The translations under genes were made by a program, and so were the position numbers. Source: JAOSJL01 sp963704035 (GTDB lineage: Bacteria > Actinomycetota > Acidimicrobiia > IMCC26256 > JAOSJL01). Taken from it: DNA of 64,000 bases. Shown one piece after another: positions 7,952-15,930 of this stretch (position 1 is the first letter of the stretch; every line of letters starts with the position of its first letter). The notes below the pieces were generated by a model, which saw only the letters and a list, made by a program, of their open reading frames with translations, did not search any database and was not told the origin of the DNA. The DNA lies in assembly GCA_963704035.1 (NCBI GenBank), contig CAVPGR010000004.1:744001-808000 (forward strand), written 5' to 3'.

Positions 7952-8911
7952 ATGCCCCACCCGTTGAGTTCAGCCGGTGATTTCGCCGCGTCGGAGCTCG
8001 CCGCCCGCAAAGCCGACCAGGCCCTCACGGTTTCGGTGTGCCTGCCTGCACGCAACGAGGTTTCCACGGTGGGCCCGATCACCACGGCAATCCGCGAGCG
8101 CCTCATCGAGGAGACACCGCTCGTCGACGAGATCCTGGTCCTCGACGACCGGTCCACCGACGGCACGGCTGAAGCGGCACGGAACGCAGGTGCCGACGTC
8201 GTGGCCGTGCAGAGCGTGCTGCCTGAGGCGGGCCCCGGCGACGGCAAAGGAAACGCCCTGTGGAAGTCGCTGTTCGCCGGCAACGGTGACCTCGTGTGCT
8301 GGGTCGACTCCGACATCCGGAACTTCGATCCGGCGTTCGTGGTGGGCCTACTCGGCCCCCTGCTGAGCGATACCGACACGTGTTTCACGAAGGGCTTCTA
8401 CCACCGTCCGGTCAGCGAAGGCGCGGGCAGCGCGCGCGGCGGGCGCGTCACCGAGTTGATGGCACGGCCGGTGATCTCACGGTTCTTCCCTGCTCTCACC
8501 CGGTTCGTGCAACCCCTCGCCGGCGAGTACGCGGGGCGGCGGCGTCTCCTGGAGACCCTGCCGTTCGTCGAGGGCTGGGGTGTGGAGCTCGGTCTTCTCA
8601 TCGATGTCGTCGCACGCGTCGGTGTCGACGCCGTGGCGCAGGTCGACCTCGGAACGCGGGAGCACCGCAACCGTCCGCTCTCCGAACTCGGGCCGCAGGC
8701 GACGGCGATCCTCACGACGGCGCTACGCCGAGCCGGCGTCGGGCACCCGGCTTCCGACAGTTTCTCGCTCGACCGCGCCGTGACCGCGGAGCTCGTGCGC
8801 TTCGACGACGGTCACGGTATCGAACACATCGACGTCAACGTGGCAGAGCGCCCTCCCATCATCGAGATCCCCGCCTACCGCGCCAAGTTCGGCCGCGAAC
8901 TCTCCGCTTAG
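7952..8911 (+). CDS. gpgS: Glucosyl-3-phosphoglycerate synthase
   Basis: Transfers glucose from a nucleotide sugar to 3-phosphoglycerate, the first step to glucosylglycerate, a compatible solute and the primer for methylglucose polysaccharides. GT81-like glycosyltransferase-A fold of 319 residues, close to the mycobacterial 324. Visible motifs are SVCLPARNE near the N-terminus, the metal-binding triad CWVDSDIRNFDP, and KGFYHRP. The ATG at 7952 was chosen because the product then matches the family start. The phosphatase gene follows 12 bp downstream, completing a two-step pathway. UDP- or ADP-glucose preference cannot be read. Confidence 0.88.
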   Translation: MPHPLSSAGDFAASELAARKADQALTVSVCLPARNEVSTVGPITTAIRERLIEETPLVDEILVLDDRSTDGTAEAARNAGADVVAVQSVLPEAGPGDGKGNALWKSLFAGNGDLVCWVDSDIRNFDPAFVVGLLGPLLSDTDTCFTKGFYHRPVSEGAGSARGGRVTELMARPVISRFFPALTRFVQPLAGEYAGRRRLLETLPFVEGWGVELGLLIDVVARVGVDAVAQVDLGTREHRNRPLSELGPQATAILTTALRRAGVGHPASDSFSLDRAVTAELVRFDDGHGIEHIDVNVAERPPIIEIPAYRAKFGRELSA

Positions 8912-8923
8912 GCCACACACGCT

Positions 8924-9739
8924 GTGTCCCCGCGCGTTCTCTACACCGACATCGACGGCACTTTGGTCGGGCCCGGTGGGAACCTGCTCGCCGACTCCGA
9001 CGGCGAACCCTCAGATGTTGCCGTGGCGGCACTGTTACGAGCCAAGGCAGCGGGTCTGGAGATCGTCGGCCTCTCGGGACGTGCTCAACTCCGGATGTTC
9101 GAGTTGGCGCGTCTCGTGGGCATGCGGTCGTGGATCTGCGAGCTCGGGGGTGTGCGCATCTACGAGCGGGGCGACGAGACCGTGCTCGACACGGGTGCGT
9201 ACGACTCGCCGACACCTCTTCCCGACGCGTTGGCCGAGGCTCTTGCGATGCTCGAAGAGGCTATCGACACGCTCGAGGAGCACGACCCCTGGAACGAGGG
9301 TCGGGAGGTCTCGGTCATGCTGCGCGGCGACTGCGACGTCGCGGAAGCAGAGCGGCTGCTGGCCGAGCGGGGATTCGGATGGGCCGGCGTGACCGACAAC
9401 GGCGTGCTGCCGAGGTCGGTTCCGACCCTTCCCGACTTGGAACGCGTCCGCATCTACCACGTGGCGCCACGAGGGCTCTCCAAACGCAACGGGATCGTGG
9501 CCGACCAGCGTCACCGTGGTCTGGACCCGAACGACTGCGCCGTGGTCGGCGACGCCGCGTCCGATCTGGAGTGTGCAACGGTCGTCGGGCGTTGCTTCAT
9601 CGTCGCAAACGCCCTGCGCAAGGACCCACAACTCGCCGAGCGTGTTGGCGACGTTCCCAACGTCACCGTCACGGCCCGCGGCCACGGATCGGGCTTCGCC
9701 GAAGCCGTCGACACCCTGATCGCCGCTCCCGACGAGTAG
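8924..9739 (+). CDS. HAD-family phosphatase, probable glucosyl-3-phosphoglycerate phosphatase
   Basis: A 271-residue HAD hydrolase (Cof/MpgP type). Motif I is YTDIDGTLV, carrying the aspartate nucleophile; motif III includes SKRNGIVAD; motif IV is CAVVGDAASDLECA. The cap insertion between them fits class IIB enzymes such as mannosyl-3-phosphoglycerate phosphatase. Position 12 bp after gpgS suggests it removes the phosphate from glucosyl-3-phosphoglycerate. Mycobacteria use an unrelated histidine phosphatase for this step, so the assignment rests on context. GTG start. Confidence 0.75.
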   Translation: MSPRVLYTDIDGTLVGPGGNLLADSDGEPSDVAVAALLRAKAAGLEIVGLSGRAQLRMFELARLVGMRSWICELGGVRIYERGDETVLDTGAYDSPTPLPDALAEALAMLEEAIDTLEEHDPWNEGREVSVMLRGDCDVAEAERLLAERGFGWAGVTDNGVLPRSVPTLPDLERVRIYHVAPRGLSKRNGIVADQRHRGLDPNDCAVVGDAASDLECATVVGRCFIVANALRKDPQLAERVGDVPNVTVTARGHGSGFAEAVDTLIAAPDE

Positions 9740-9756
9740 TCGGGGTCCTCGCGAGT

Positions 9757-10788
9757 TCAGCGGCCCGACAGAACCGACGTGCCGAGTTCGACGGCGGCCT
9801 CCTCGGCCAAGAGGGCCGCCCGGGCCTGAGCGTCGTCGAGATCCCAGGCCCTGTCCCGGAGCGTGAGCGGCGCGCGGCCGTGGGCCACCGAGATCTCCTC
9901 GGCGCTCGACGCGACGCAGTCACCGCAGATCACCGCCCGCGCCGGCACGCCGAGGTCGGCGGACAGAGCCAGCACGCCGCCGACGACCTTCCCTCCGAGG
10001 CTCGAAGCGTCGAGATGTCCCTCCCCGGTCACGACGAGGTCGGCGCCCTCGATCAGGTCTGCGAGGCCCGTCGCATCAGCGACCACGTCGAAGCCGGATT
10101 CGAGCACGGCACCGATCGCGGCGAGACCGCCCGCGAGGCCGCCGGCGGCTCCACCGCCGTCGAGCGGGCGGACGTCGACCCCCGTGCGCTCGAGATACTC
10201 GTCGGCCAGGCGCTCCAGACGACGACGGAGCAGGGCGACCTGGGCACGCGTGGCCCCCTTCTGGGGGCCGAAGATCTCCGCGGCGTCGACGAAGTGGGTC
10301 GTCACGTCACACGCGATCGTGACGGGCACACCCGACAGCGCCCACCCGAGTGCCGTGACCGCTGCCAGACCTCCGTCGGTCGTCGCCGACCCACCGACCC
10401 CCACCAGGACCCGCGGAGCGCCCCGCCCGATGGCGTCGGCGATCAGCTCGCCGGTCCCCCGTGTGGCGGCGCGGAGTGCGTCGTTGTGCTCCCCTACGAG
10501 CGCCAGCCCGCTCGCCCGGGCCATCTCGATGACGGCCGTCCCGTCGCTCAGCACACCCCAGGCCGCATCCACCGGATCGCCGAGTGGCCCGGTGACCCGT
10601 GTGGTCCGAGAAGCTCCGCCACCCGCCAGAAGGGCGTCGAGGGTTCCCTCGCCGCCATCGGCCATCGGGATCCCGTGGACCGTGTCGAAACCCGCCCGAC
10701 GAAGCCCGGCGACCATGGCGTCCGTGGCCTCGGCGGCTGTGAGCGAGCCACGGAACTTGTCCGGGCAGACGACGGCGGTGGGCACCAC
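9757..10788 (-). CDS. glxK: Glycerate kinase
   Basis: Phosphorylates glycerate with ATP. The 343-residue protein has the glycerate kinase type I (GlxK/GarK) layout: N-terminal PDKFRGSLTAAEA, GIPMADGGEGTLDALL, the loop VGVGGSATTDGG (about 137-148), and VTGEGHLDASSLGGK with later residues forming the active site. It converges on the HAD gene from the right. In this setting it could recycle glycerate released from glucosylglycerate into 2- or 3-phosphoglycerate; the product isomer cannot be read from sequence. Two adjacent GTG codons compete for the start. Confidence 0.9.
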   Translation of the reverse strand: MVPTAVVCPDKFRGSLTAAEATDAMVAGLRRAGFDTVHGIPMADGGEGTLDALLAGGGASRTTRVTGPLGDPVDAAWGVLSDGTAVIEMARASGLALVGEHNDALRAATRGTGELIADAIGRGAPRVLVGVGGSATTDGGLAAVTALGWALSGVPVTIACDVTTHFVDAAEIFGPQKGATRAQVALLRRRLERLADEYLERTGVDVRPLDGGGAAGGLAGGLAAIGAVLESGFDVVADATGLADLIEGADLVVTGEGHLDASSLGGKVVGGVLALSADLGVPARAVICGDCVASSAEEISVAHGRAPLTLRDRAWDLDDAQARAALLAEEAAVELGTSVLSGR

Positions 10789-10833
10789 GGTAGATTGACG
10801 CGACCGCGCTCGAGGTGCGAACCAGACTGACGG

Positions 10834-12147
10834 GTGGCGAAGCGGAATCGGGGGAACCGGCCCCGGACGGGAGAACGATCCACGGTGCTCGAGCGTGTCC
10901 CGCTACTCCACAAGGAGCTGGCGAACTACGAGGACGTGGTCGGCGCGGAGGTCATCGACCGGATCAGGGCACTCGCCGCGCCTTTACGCGGAAAGCGCGT
11001 TCTCCACCTGAACGCCACGGCCTACGGCGGCGGTGTCGCCGAGCTTCTCGCCACCCACGTTCCACTGCTCGTCGATCTGGGTCTCGATGCCGAGTGGCAC
11101 GTGATGGAGGGAAGCGACGAGTTCTTCGCCGTCACGAAGGGGATGCACAACGCACTCCAGGGCGCCAGCATCCCCTGGACCCACGACATGCAGCGGATCT
11201 ACCTCGAGCGGGTTCTCGCCAACGCCACGGATCTCGCCGATGGCTGGGACTACGTCGTCATCCACGATCCGCAACCGGCCGGAATCCTGAGCTTCCTGGA
11301 AGGATCGCCTGTGGCGCGCCAACTCGAACGCGCCAAGTGGATCTGGCGCTGCCACATCGACCTCACCGCTGCGAACCCCGACGTGTGGGGCTTCCTCGCC
11401 CCGTTCATCAGCCACTACGACGCCTCTATCTGGACGATGGAGGAGTTCATTCCCGACGGCTTCGACCGCGCGGGCGCCCTCATCGCACCACCCACTATCG
11501 ACCCGCTGTCGGTGAAGAACCTCGAGCTCCAGACTCCGTTCGTCGACGAGATCTGCCGGCAGTACGGACTCGATCCGCACCGCCCGATCGTCTGCCAGGT
11601 CAGTCGCTACGATCCCTGGAAGGACCCCGTGGGAGTGATCCAGGCGTTCCGACTCGTGCGCGACGAGGTTCCTGGCGCCCAGCTCCTGCTCGCCGGCTCG
11701 ATGGCGACCGACGACCCCGAAGGGTTCCACTACTGGCAGCTCACCGAGGAGGCCGCGGGCGGTGACCCCGACATCTTCCTCCTGTCGAACATCCAGCAGG
11801 TCGGGGCCGTACAGATCAACGCGTTCCAGCGTGCGGCCGGCGTGGTGATACAGAAGTCGCTGCGCGAGGGCTTCGGCCTCACCGTGAGCGAGGGCCTCTG
11901 GAAGGGCCGACCGGTCGTCGGTGGTCGAGCCGGGGGTATCACGCTCCAGATCGAAAACGGTGTGAACGGCTACCTCGTCGACAGCGTCGAGGAGTGCGCG
12001 GCCCGCACGATCGAACTGCTCCAGAATCCCGGGCCGGCCGACGGAATGGGCGAGGCGGGAAGAGAGAAGGTGCGACAGGAGTTCGTCAGCACGCGGGAGC
12101 TCGAGGACTACCTCCGATTGTTCGCGGACCTCGACGCATCCCGATGA
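10834..12147 (+). CDS. treT: Trehalose glycosyltransferring synthase-like GT4 glycosyltransferase
   Basis: GT-B fold, GT4 family, 437 residues. The N-terminal region carries RVLHLNATAYGGGVAELL and later VIHDPQPAGIL, both features of TreT enzymes, which join NDP-glucose and glucose to make trehalose. The C-terminal domain has the EX7E motif in KSLREGFGLTVSEGLWKGRP. A GTG at 10834 is used as start; another GTG at 10885 would shorten it by 17 residues. The stop overlaps the next start (ATGA at 12144), coupling it to the GT20 synthase. The alternative, a sucrose- or glucosylglycerate-forming GT4, is less likely given the TreT signatures. Confidence 0.8.
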   Translation: MAKRNRGNRPRTGERSTVLERVPLLHKELANYEDVVGAEVIDRIRALAAPLRGKRVLHLNATAYGGGVAELLATHVPLLVDLGLDAEWHVMEGSDEFFAVTKGMHNALQGASIPWTHDMQRIYLERVLANATDLADGWDYVVIHDPQPAGILSFLEGSPVARQLERAKWIWRCHIDLTAANPDVWGFLAPFISHYDASIWTMEEFIPDGFDRAGALIAPPTIDPLSVKNLELQTPFVDEICRQYGLDPHRPIVCQVSRYDPWKDPVGVIQAFRLVRDEVPGAQLLLAGSMATDDPEGFHYWQLTEEAAGGDPDIFLLSNIQQVGAVQINAFQRAAGVVIQKSLREGFGLTVSEGLWKGRPVVGGRAGGITLQIENGVNGYLVDSVEECAARTIELLQNPGPADGMGEAGREKVRQEFVSTRELEDYLRLFADLDASR

Positions 12148-13529
12148 TCATCGTCTCTCACCGCGGGCCATTCTCGTTTCGACGCGTCGACGACGGCTTC
12201 GAGGCGCGCCGCGGCGCCGGCGGTGTCGTCAGTGCACTCGGGCCGCTTCTCCTCGGCGATGACGCCCCCGGACGCTTGTCCGACGAACCCGTTCGCTGGG
12301 TAGCTGCGGCGATCGGCGACGACGACAGGGCGGCGGTCGAGGCCGGTATGGCCGAGGTCGACGAGCTCGACCTGCACCTCCTCGCGCTCGATCCCGCCCA
12401 ACACCGCTCCCACTACGAGGTCATCTCGAACGCAACGCTCTGGTTCGTGCTCCACGGCATGTACGACCTCGTGCGGCGTCCACGTTTCGACGAGCGCTTC
12501 TTCGAGGCGTGGGACGCCTACGTCGCGGTGAATGCCGCCTTCGCAGAGACCGTGGCCGAATTCGCCTCTCCCGGAGAGACGGTTCTCGTGCAGGACTACC
12601 AGTTGTTCCTCGTCCCGGGAATGCTGCGCGACGCCCGGCCTGACCTCGCCATCACCTTCTTCTGCCACACGCCGTTCTGCGGTCCGAACTCGATGCGCGT
12701 CCTGCCCGATGCCGTCGCCACGGCAATCTGCTCGTCGGTCGCCGCGGTGCCGACCGGTTTCCACACACAGCGCTGGGCCCGTGCTTTCGAGGCCGGCGTG
12801 CACGAGATCCTCGGCGAGGACGCGACACCGACCACCTTCGTGGCGCCGCTCGGGCCCGACCGTTCGGCACTCGCCGACGTGCTCGACTCCGAGCGGGCCG
12901 TCGAAGCCGCCGGCGCGCTCGACGCCCTGGTGGCGGATCGTGCGGTGATCGTACGCAGCGACAGAATCGAGCCGTCCAAGAACATCGTGCGCGGATTCCT
13001 CGCCTACGACCTTCTGCTCGAGAAGTTCCCGCGGTGGCGGGGCTCCGTCGTGTTCGTCGCGATGCTCTACGGGTCACGTGAAGGCCTACCCGAGTACCTC
13101 GCCTACCGATCAGAGGTCGAACAGGCCGTCGAGAACGTCAACCGACGGTGGCGAGCCGACTCCTGGGATCCCGTGCTTCTGTTCACCGACGACGACTTCC
13201 CCCGCAGCCTCGCGGGGCTCGCCCGTGCCGACGTGCTGTTCATCAATCCGATCCGTGACGGCCTCAACCTCGTCGCCAAGGAGGGCCCCGTCATCAACCG
13301 CCACGACGCGGTTCTCTGCCTGTCGCCCGAAGCAGGCGCCTGGGCGGAGTTGGAAGGCGCCGCCGTGGCGGTCCACCCCTACGACCTCGTGCAGGCAGCA
13401 TCCGCCCTCGACGAGGCCCTCGCCATGGATCCCGCGGAACGTCGGCACCGCGCCGACGACCTGCGCCGGCTCGCCGCGGCGCGCACGCCCGCGGACTGGC
13501 TCACGGACCAGCTCGACGCCGCTCGCTGA
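12144..13529 (+). CDS. otsA: GT20 synthase, probable trehalose-6-phosphate synthase
   Basis: Makes trehalose-6-phosphate from NDP-glucose and glucose-6-phosphate. The 461-residue GT20 protein shows VSHRGPFSF and RRGAGGVVSAL at the N-terminus, VQDYQLFLVPGML, FFCHTPF, and in the C-terminal domain RSDRIEPSKNIVRGFLAYD and NPIRDGLNLVAKEG. These are the donor- and acceptor-site landmarks of OtsA. Related GT20 enzymes make glucosylglycerol phosphate, so the acceptor is inferred from the neighbouring OtsB. The ATG overlaps the treT stop. Its 3' end overlaps otsB on the other strand by 29 bp. Confidence 0.85.
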   Translation: MIIVSHRGPFSFRRVDDGFEARRGAGGVVSALGPLLLGDDAPGRLSDEPVRWVAAAIGDDDRAAVEAGMAEVDELDLHLLALDPAQHRSHYEVISNATLWFVLHGMYDLVRRPRFDERFFEAWDAYVAVNAAFAETVAEFASPGETVLVQDYQLFLVPGMLRDARPDLAITFFCHTPFCGPNSMRVLPDAVATAICSSVAAVPTGFHTQRWARAFEAGVHEILGEDATPTTFVAPLGPDRSALADVLDSERAVEAAGALDALVADRAVIVRSDRIEPSKNIVRGFLAYDLLLEKFPRWRGSVVFVAMLYGSREGLPEYLAYRSEVEQAVENVNRRWRADSWDPVLLFTDDDFPRSLAGLARADVLFINPIRDGLNLVAKEGPVINRHDAVLCLSPEAGAWAELEGAAVAVHPYDLVQAASALDEALAMDPAERRHRADDLRRLAAARTPADWLTDQLDAAR

Positions 13530-14295
13530 GAGCGTCGGCCAGCCCGTGCAGCGCGGCGGCCAAACCCGCGGGTCCGTCAACGACCACGTCGACGCGTGCG
13601 ACCAGTTCATCGGGCATCTCCGACGACCGCACGCCGATCCGACACGCGTCCACCAGAACTCCGGATTCGCGGAGGAAGTCGAGCCGATCGAAGGCCGGGA
13701 GATCACCCACGTCGTCGCCCGCGAAGCACGCGCGGTTGCACCCCTCGAGAAGAGCCTCCACCGCGTCGCCCTTGTCCACCTCGACGGGAGGGCGGAGCTC
13801 CACCGACATGCGCCCCTGTTGAGGGATGGCGAGCCCGAACGTCGCCGATAGTTCGGTCGCGCACTCCTCCACCTCCGCCTGTCGCGCCGGATCGCGCCGC
13901 CAGTGCAAGGTCACCGTGAGGTCCTTGTGCTCCACCAGCAGGCCCGGGAGACGCTCGCGGGCAGTCTCCACCGCCCCGGCAACGGCGGGGCGGTAGGCCT
14001 CCGCGCGGGGATCGACGTGATCAACGCCCCCGACGCGTCGGACCAGGCCGTAGAGGCCGGCCAGTTCCACTTGGGGGAGGTCGATCTGATCGGCGAGGAA
14101 GGCCACGGGACGGCCGCTCACGACCCCGACCCGGTGGATACGCCCGACCAGGCGGGCGAGCGCGTCGCGTGCGTCGGGCAGGATCACCGCATCCGACGGT
14201 TCAGGAACGATGGGTGCCAGCGACCCGTCGAAGTCGACGAGGACGGCCGCGTGTGCCGGGTCGGCTGCCAGGTCGGCGAGCGCTGCCCGCCCCAC
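13501..14295 (-). CDS. otsB: Trehalose-6-phosphate phosphatase
   Basis: Removes phosphate from trehalose-6-phosphate. HAD superfamily, 264 residues. Motif I is VLVDFDGSLAPI with the nucleophile Asp, followed by VGVVSGRPVAFL (motif II), KGDAVEALL with the motif III lysine, and FAGDDVGDLPAF (motif IV). The cap region between motifs II and III is of OtsB size. It is convergent with otsA, with a 29-bp tail-to-tail overlap, so the two synthesis genes are not in one operon. It lies 6 bp after the LytR_C gene on the same strand. Confidence 0.9.
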   Translation of the reverse strand: MGRAALADLAADPAHAAVLVDFDGSLAPIVPEPSDAVILPDARDALARLVGRIHRVGVVSGRPVAFLADQIDLPQVELAGLYGLVRRVGGVDHVDPRAEAYRPAVAGAVETARERLPGLLVEHKDLTVTLHWRRDPARQAEVEECATELSATFGLAIPQQGRMSVELRPPVEVDKGDAVEALLEGCNRACFAGDDVGDLPAFDRLDFLRESGVLVDACRIGVRSSEMPDELVARVDVVVDGPAGLAAALHGLADALSERRRAGP

Positions 14296-14301
14296 GCCGG
14301 C

Positions 14302-14868
14302 TCAGCCGGCGGCAGCGGGTGCCGCGGTGGTCTCGGTGGTGTCCGTCGCCGGCGGGCCGAGGATCACGATGCAGTCGGCTTCCTCGGCAGCAGCGGGAAG
14401 CGGATCGAGAGCGTTGTCGACGACCGCGCCACCGCCCACAGCCGCGGCGAGTGGCTCGGCGTCTCCGGCGAACGCAGCGGTGCAGTACACGACCGTGTTG
14501 TCACGCGGGGTCGTGTCGGAGGCCGACAGGATCTGGTATCCGAGCGGACGCAGTTCGTCGCTCTTGGTGGCGGCCGCGCCGAGGGGTGCCGAGGCGTTGT
14601 AGACACGGACGCGAATTGCACTGGGAGCGTTGGTGGGAGGCGGCGCCTCGCCGGTCGTCGTGGTGACGTCGCCGCCGAGCGTCGTGGTCGTCTCCGAGGG
14701 TTGTGCATCGCCCACGGGGCCGCTCGAGCCGTCGTCGACGACGTTGAGCAGGACGATGCCGAGGATCACCGCCAGGCCCACGAGGATCCCACCGCGCACC
14801 GTGGCGTTCGAGCCGGCGGCCGATCCGCGCGTCGGGCCTCGACGCCCGGGATCTTCTGGTTCGGTCAT
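14302..14868 (-). CDS. Membrane-anchored LytR C-terminal domain protein
   Basis: 188 residues. An N-terminal cytoplasmic stretch of about 25 residues is followed by one membrane helix (GGILVGLAVILGIVLLNVV), a Ser/Thr/Pro-rich linker, and a LytR_C domain starting IRVRVYNASAPLGAAATKS. The catalytic LytR-CpsA-Psr domain is absent. Such stand-alone domains are extracytoplasmic and thought to act near the cell wall; no enzymatic role is known. It is followed on the same strand by otsB. Confidence 0.8.
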   Translation of the reverse strand: MTEPEDPGRRGPTRGSAAGSNATVRGGILVGLAVILGIVLLNVVDDGSSGPVGDAQPSETTTTLGGDVTTTTGEAPPPTNAPSAIRVRVYNASAPLGAAATKSDELRPLGYQILSASDTTPRDNTVVYCTAAFAGDAEPLAAAVGGGAVVDNALDPLPAAAEEADCIVILGPPATDTTETTAAPAAAG

Positions 14869-15000
14869 GGGGTCCCCCGATCGGCGAGGCCCCTGGGCCT
14901 ACGAAAACGGCACAGGGTATCCATACGCGTCCATCGTGGTCGCAGGTTGATGTTCGACAGCATACGCGGTGTGTCCCGACCATCACGGAGCATCTTGGCT

Positions 15001-15060
15001 TCGTCCGTTTCGCCGCTTCGCCGCTTCGCCGTTCCGCCGTTCCGCCGTCCCGTCCGTCCG
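15001..15060. repeat. Degenerate 8-bp tandem repeat
   Basis: About six imperfect copies of an 8-bp unit close to TTCGCCGC or TTCCGCCG fill the gap between the tRNA-Thr gene and the LytR_C gene. No reading frame or regulatory site is obvious. The flanking gap (14869-15085) shows nothing else recognisable. Confidence 0.8.
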
Positions 15061-15085
15061 GGCTCGTGCTGCCTTCGCCGGCCAG

Positions 15086-15158
15086 AGCCGGGTGTCGGGC
15101 TCGAACCGACGACCTCTTCTTTACAAGAGAAGTGCTCTACCCACTGAGCTAACCCGGC
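15086..15158 (-). tRNA. tRNA-Thr (anticodon UGU)
   Basis: The minus strand folds as a complete tRNA: acceptor arm GCCGGGT paired with ACCCGGC, D-arm GCTCAGTGGGTAGAGC, anticodon arm CTTCT-CTTGTAA-AGAAG with anticodon TGT, and T-arm GTCGG-TTCGAGC-CCGAC. The discriminator base is T. CCA is not encoded. It lies just downstream of rlmB. Confidence 0.95.
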
Positions 15159-15180
15159 ATGTGCTCCGAAGGCCACGAGG

Positions 15181-15930
15181 CTAGCCGTGTCGTCGAGCGC
15201 GGGCGACGGCGTAGGCCGCCACGGCCGCCGCGGCGCTGACGTTGAGCGACTCCAGTGCACCGTGCATGGGAATCCGGGCCAGCACGTCGCTGCGTTCGCG
15301 AGCCAGGCGTGACATCCCTGCACCTTCGGCTCCGAGCACGAGCGCCACGGGCTGGTCGAGCAGTGCGACGTCGGCGACGTCGGCGGTCCCGCGCTCGTCG
15401 AGCCCCACGACCCAGCATCCCTCCTGATGAATCCGCTCCAGCGCTCCCGGGATGCCACCCACGCGAACGATCGGCACGTGTTCGACGGCGCCCGAGGCCG
15501 CCTTGACCGCAGCCGGGGTGAGCCGAGCGCCGCGGTGCCGTCCGACGACGACACCCGTCGCACCCGCCGCATCCGCTGTCCGGAGTACGGCGCCGAAGTT
15601 GCGCGGATCGGTCACACCGTCGAGCACGAGGAGGAACGCGTCGTCGGCAGCGGCCAATGGGCCGAGCCGTGCCTCGGCCACCGGTTCGGCGCGGGCGACG
15701 ACGCCCTGCGGGTTGTCGGTGTGTGACATTCGTGCCAGCTCGTCGGAGTCGACGCAACGGACAGCGACGTCGGCGGCACGAGCGGCAGCAGTGATCTCGC
15801 TGAACGCGTTGTCGTCGTGGTTCGCTACGAGGGTGACCGAGTGGACGGGGCGTCGCCGTGCCCTGAGGAGCTCGAGCACCGCCCGCCGACCCTCCACACG
15901 GTCGCCGCCGAGGCCGCCTATCGGTGCCAC
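15181..15930 (-). CDS. rlmB: 23S rRNA 2'-O-ribose methyltransferase, TrmH/RlmB family
   Basis: SPOUT-class methyltransferase of 249 residues. An N-terminal L30e-like substrate-binding domain (VEGRRAVLELLRA) precedes the knotted catalytic domain with LVLDGVTDPRNFGAVLRTADAAG, then LVLGAEGAGMSRL and ESLNVSAAAAVAAY. These three motifs define the TrmH/RlmB group, which methylates G2251 of 23S rRNA in E. coli; the exact nucleotide here is inferred. The GTG start overlaps the end of cysS by 13 bp, a very common actinobacterial arrangement. Confidence 0.9.
   Translation of the reverse strand: MAPIGGLGGDRVEGRRAVLELLRARRRPVHSVTLVANHDDNAFSEITAAARAADVAVRCVDSDELARMSHTDNPQGVVARAEPVAEARLGPLAAADDAFLLVLDGVTDPRNFGAVLRTADAAGATGVVVGRHRGARLTPAAVKAASGAVEHVPIVRVGGIPGALERIHQEGCWVVGLDERGTADVADVALLDQPVALVLGAEGAGMSRLARERSDVLARIPMHGALESLNVSAAAAVAAYAVARARRHG

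Noticed and set aside
8296..10830. An 844-codon plus-strand frame over the HAD and glycerate kinase genes
   Set aside because: It overlaps two convincing genes in other frames and is an Arg-rich, low-complexity product typical of GC shadow frames.
12144..13529. Glucosylglycerol-phosphate synthase (GgpS) instead of OtsA
   Set aside because: Same GT20 family, but an OtsB lies next door and no glucosylglycerol phosphatase was seen; OtsA preferred, not proven.
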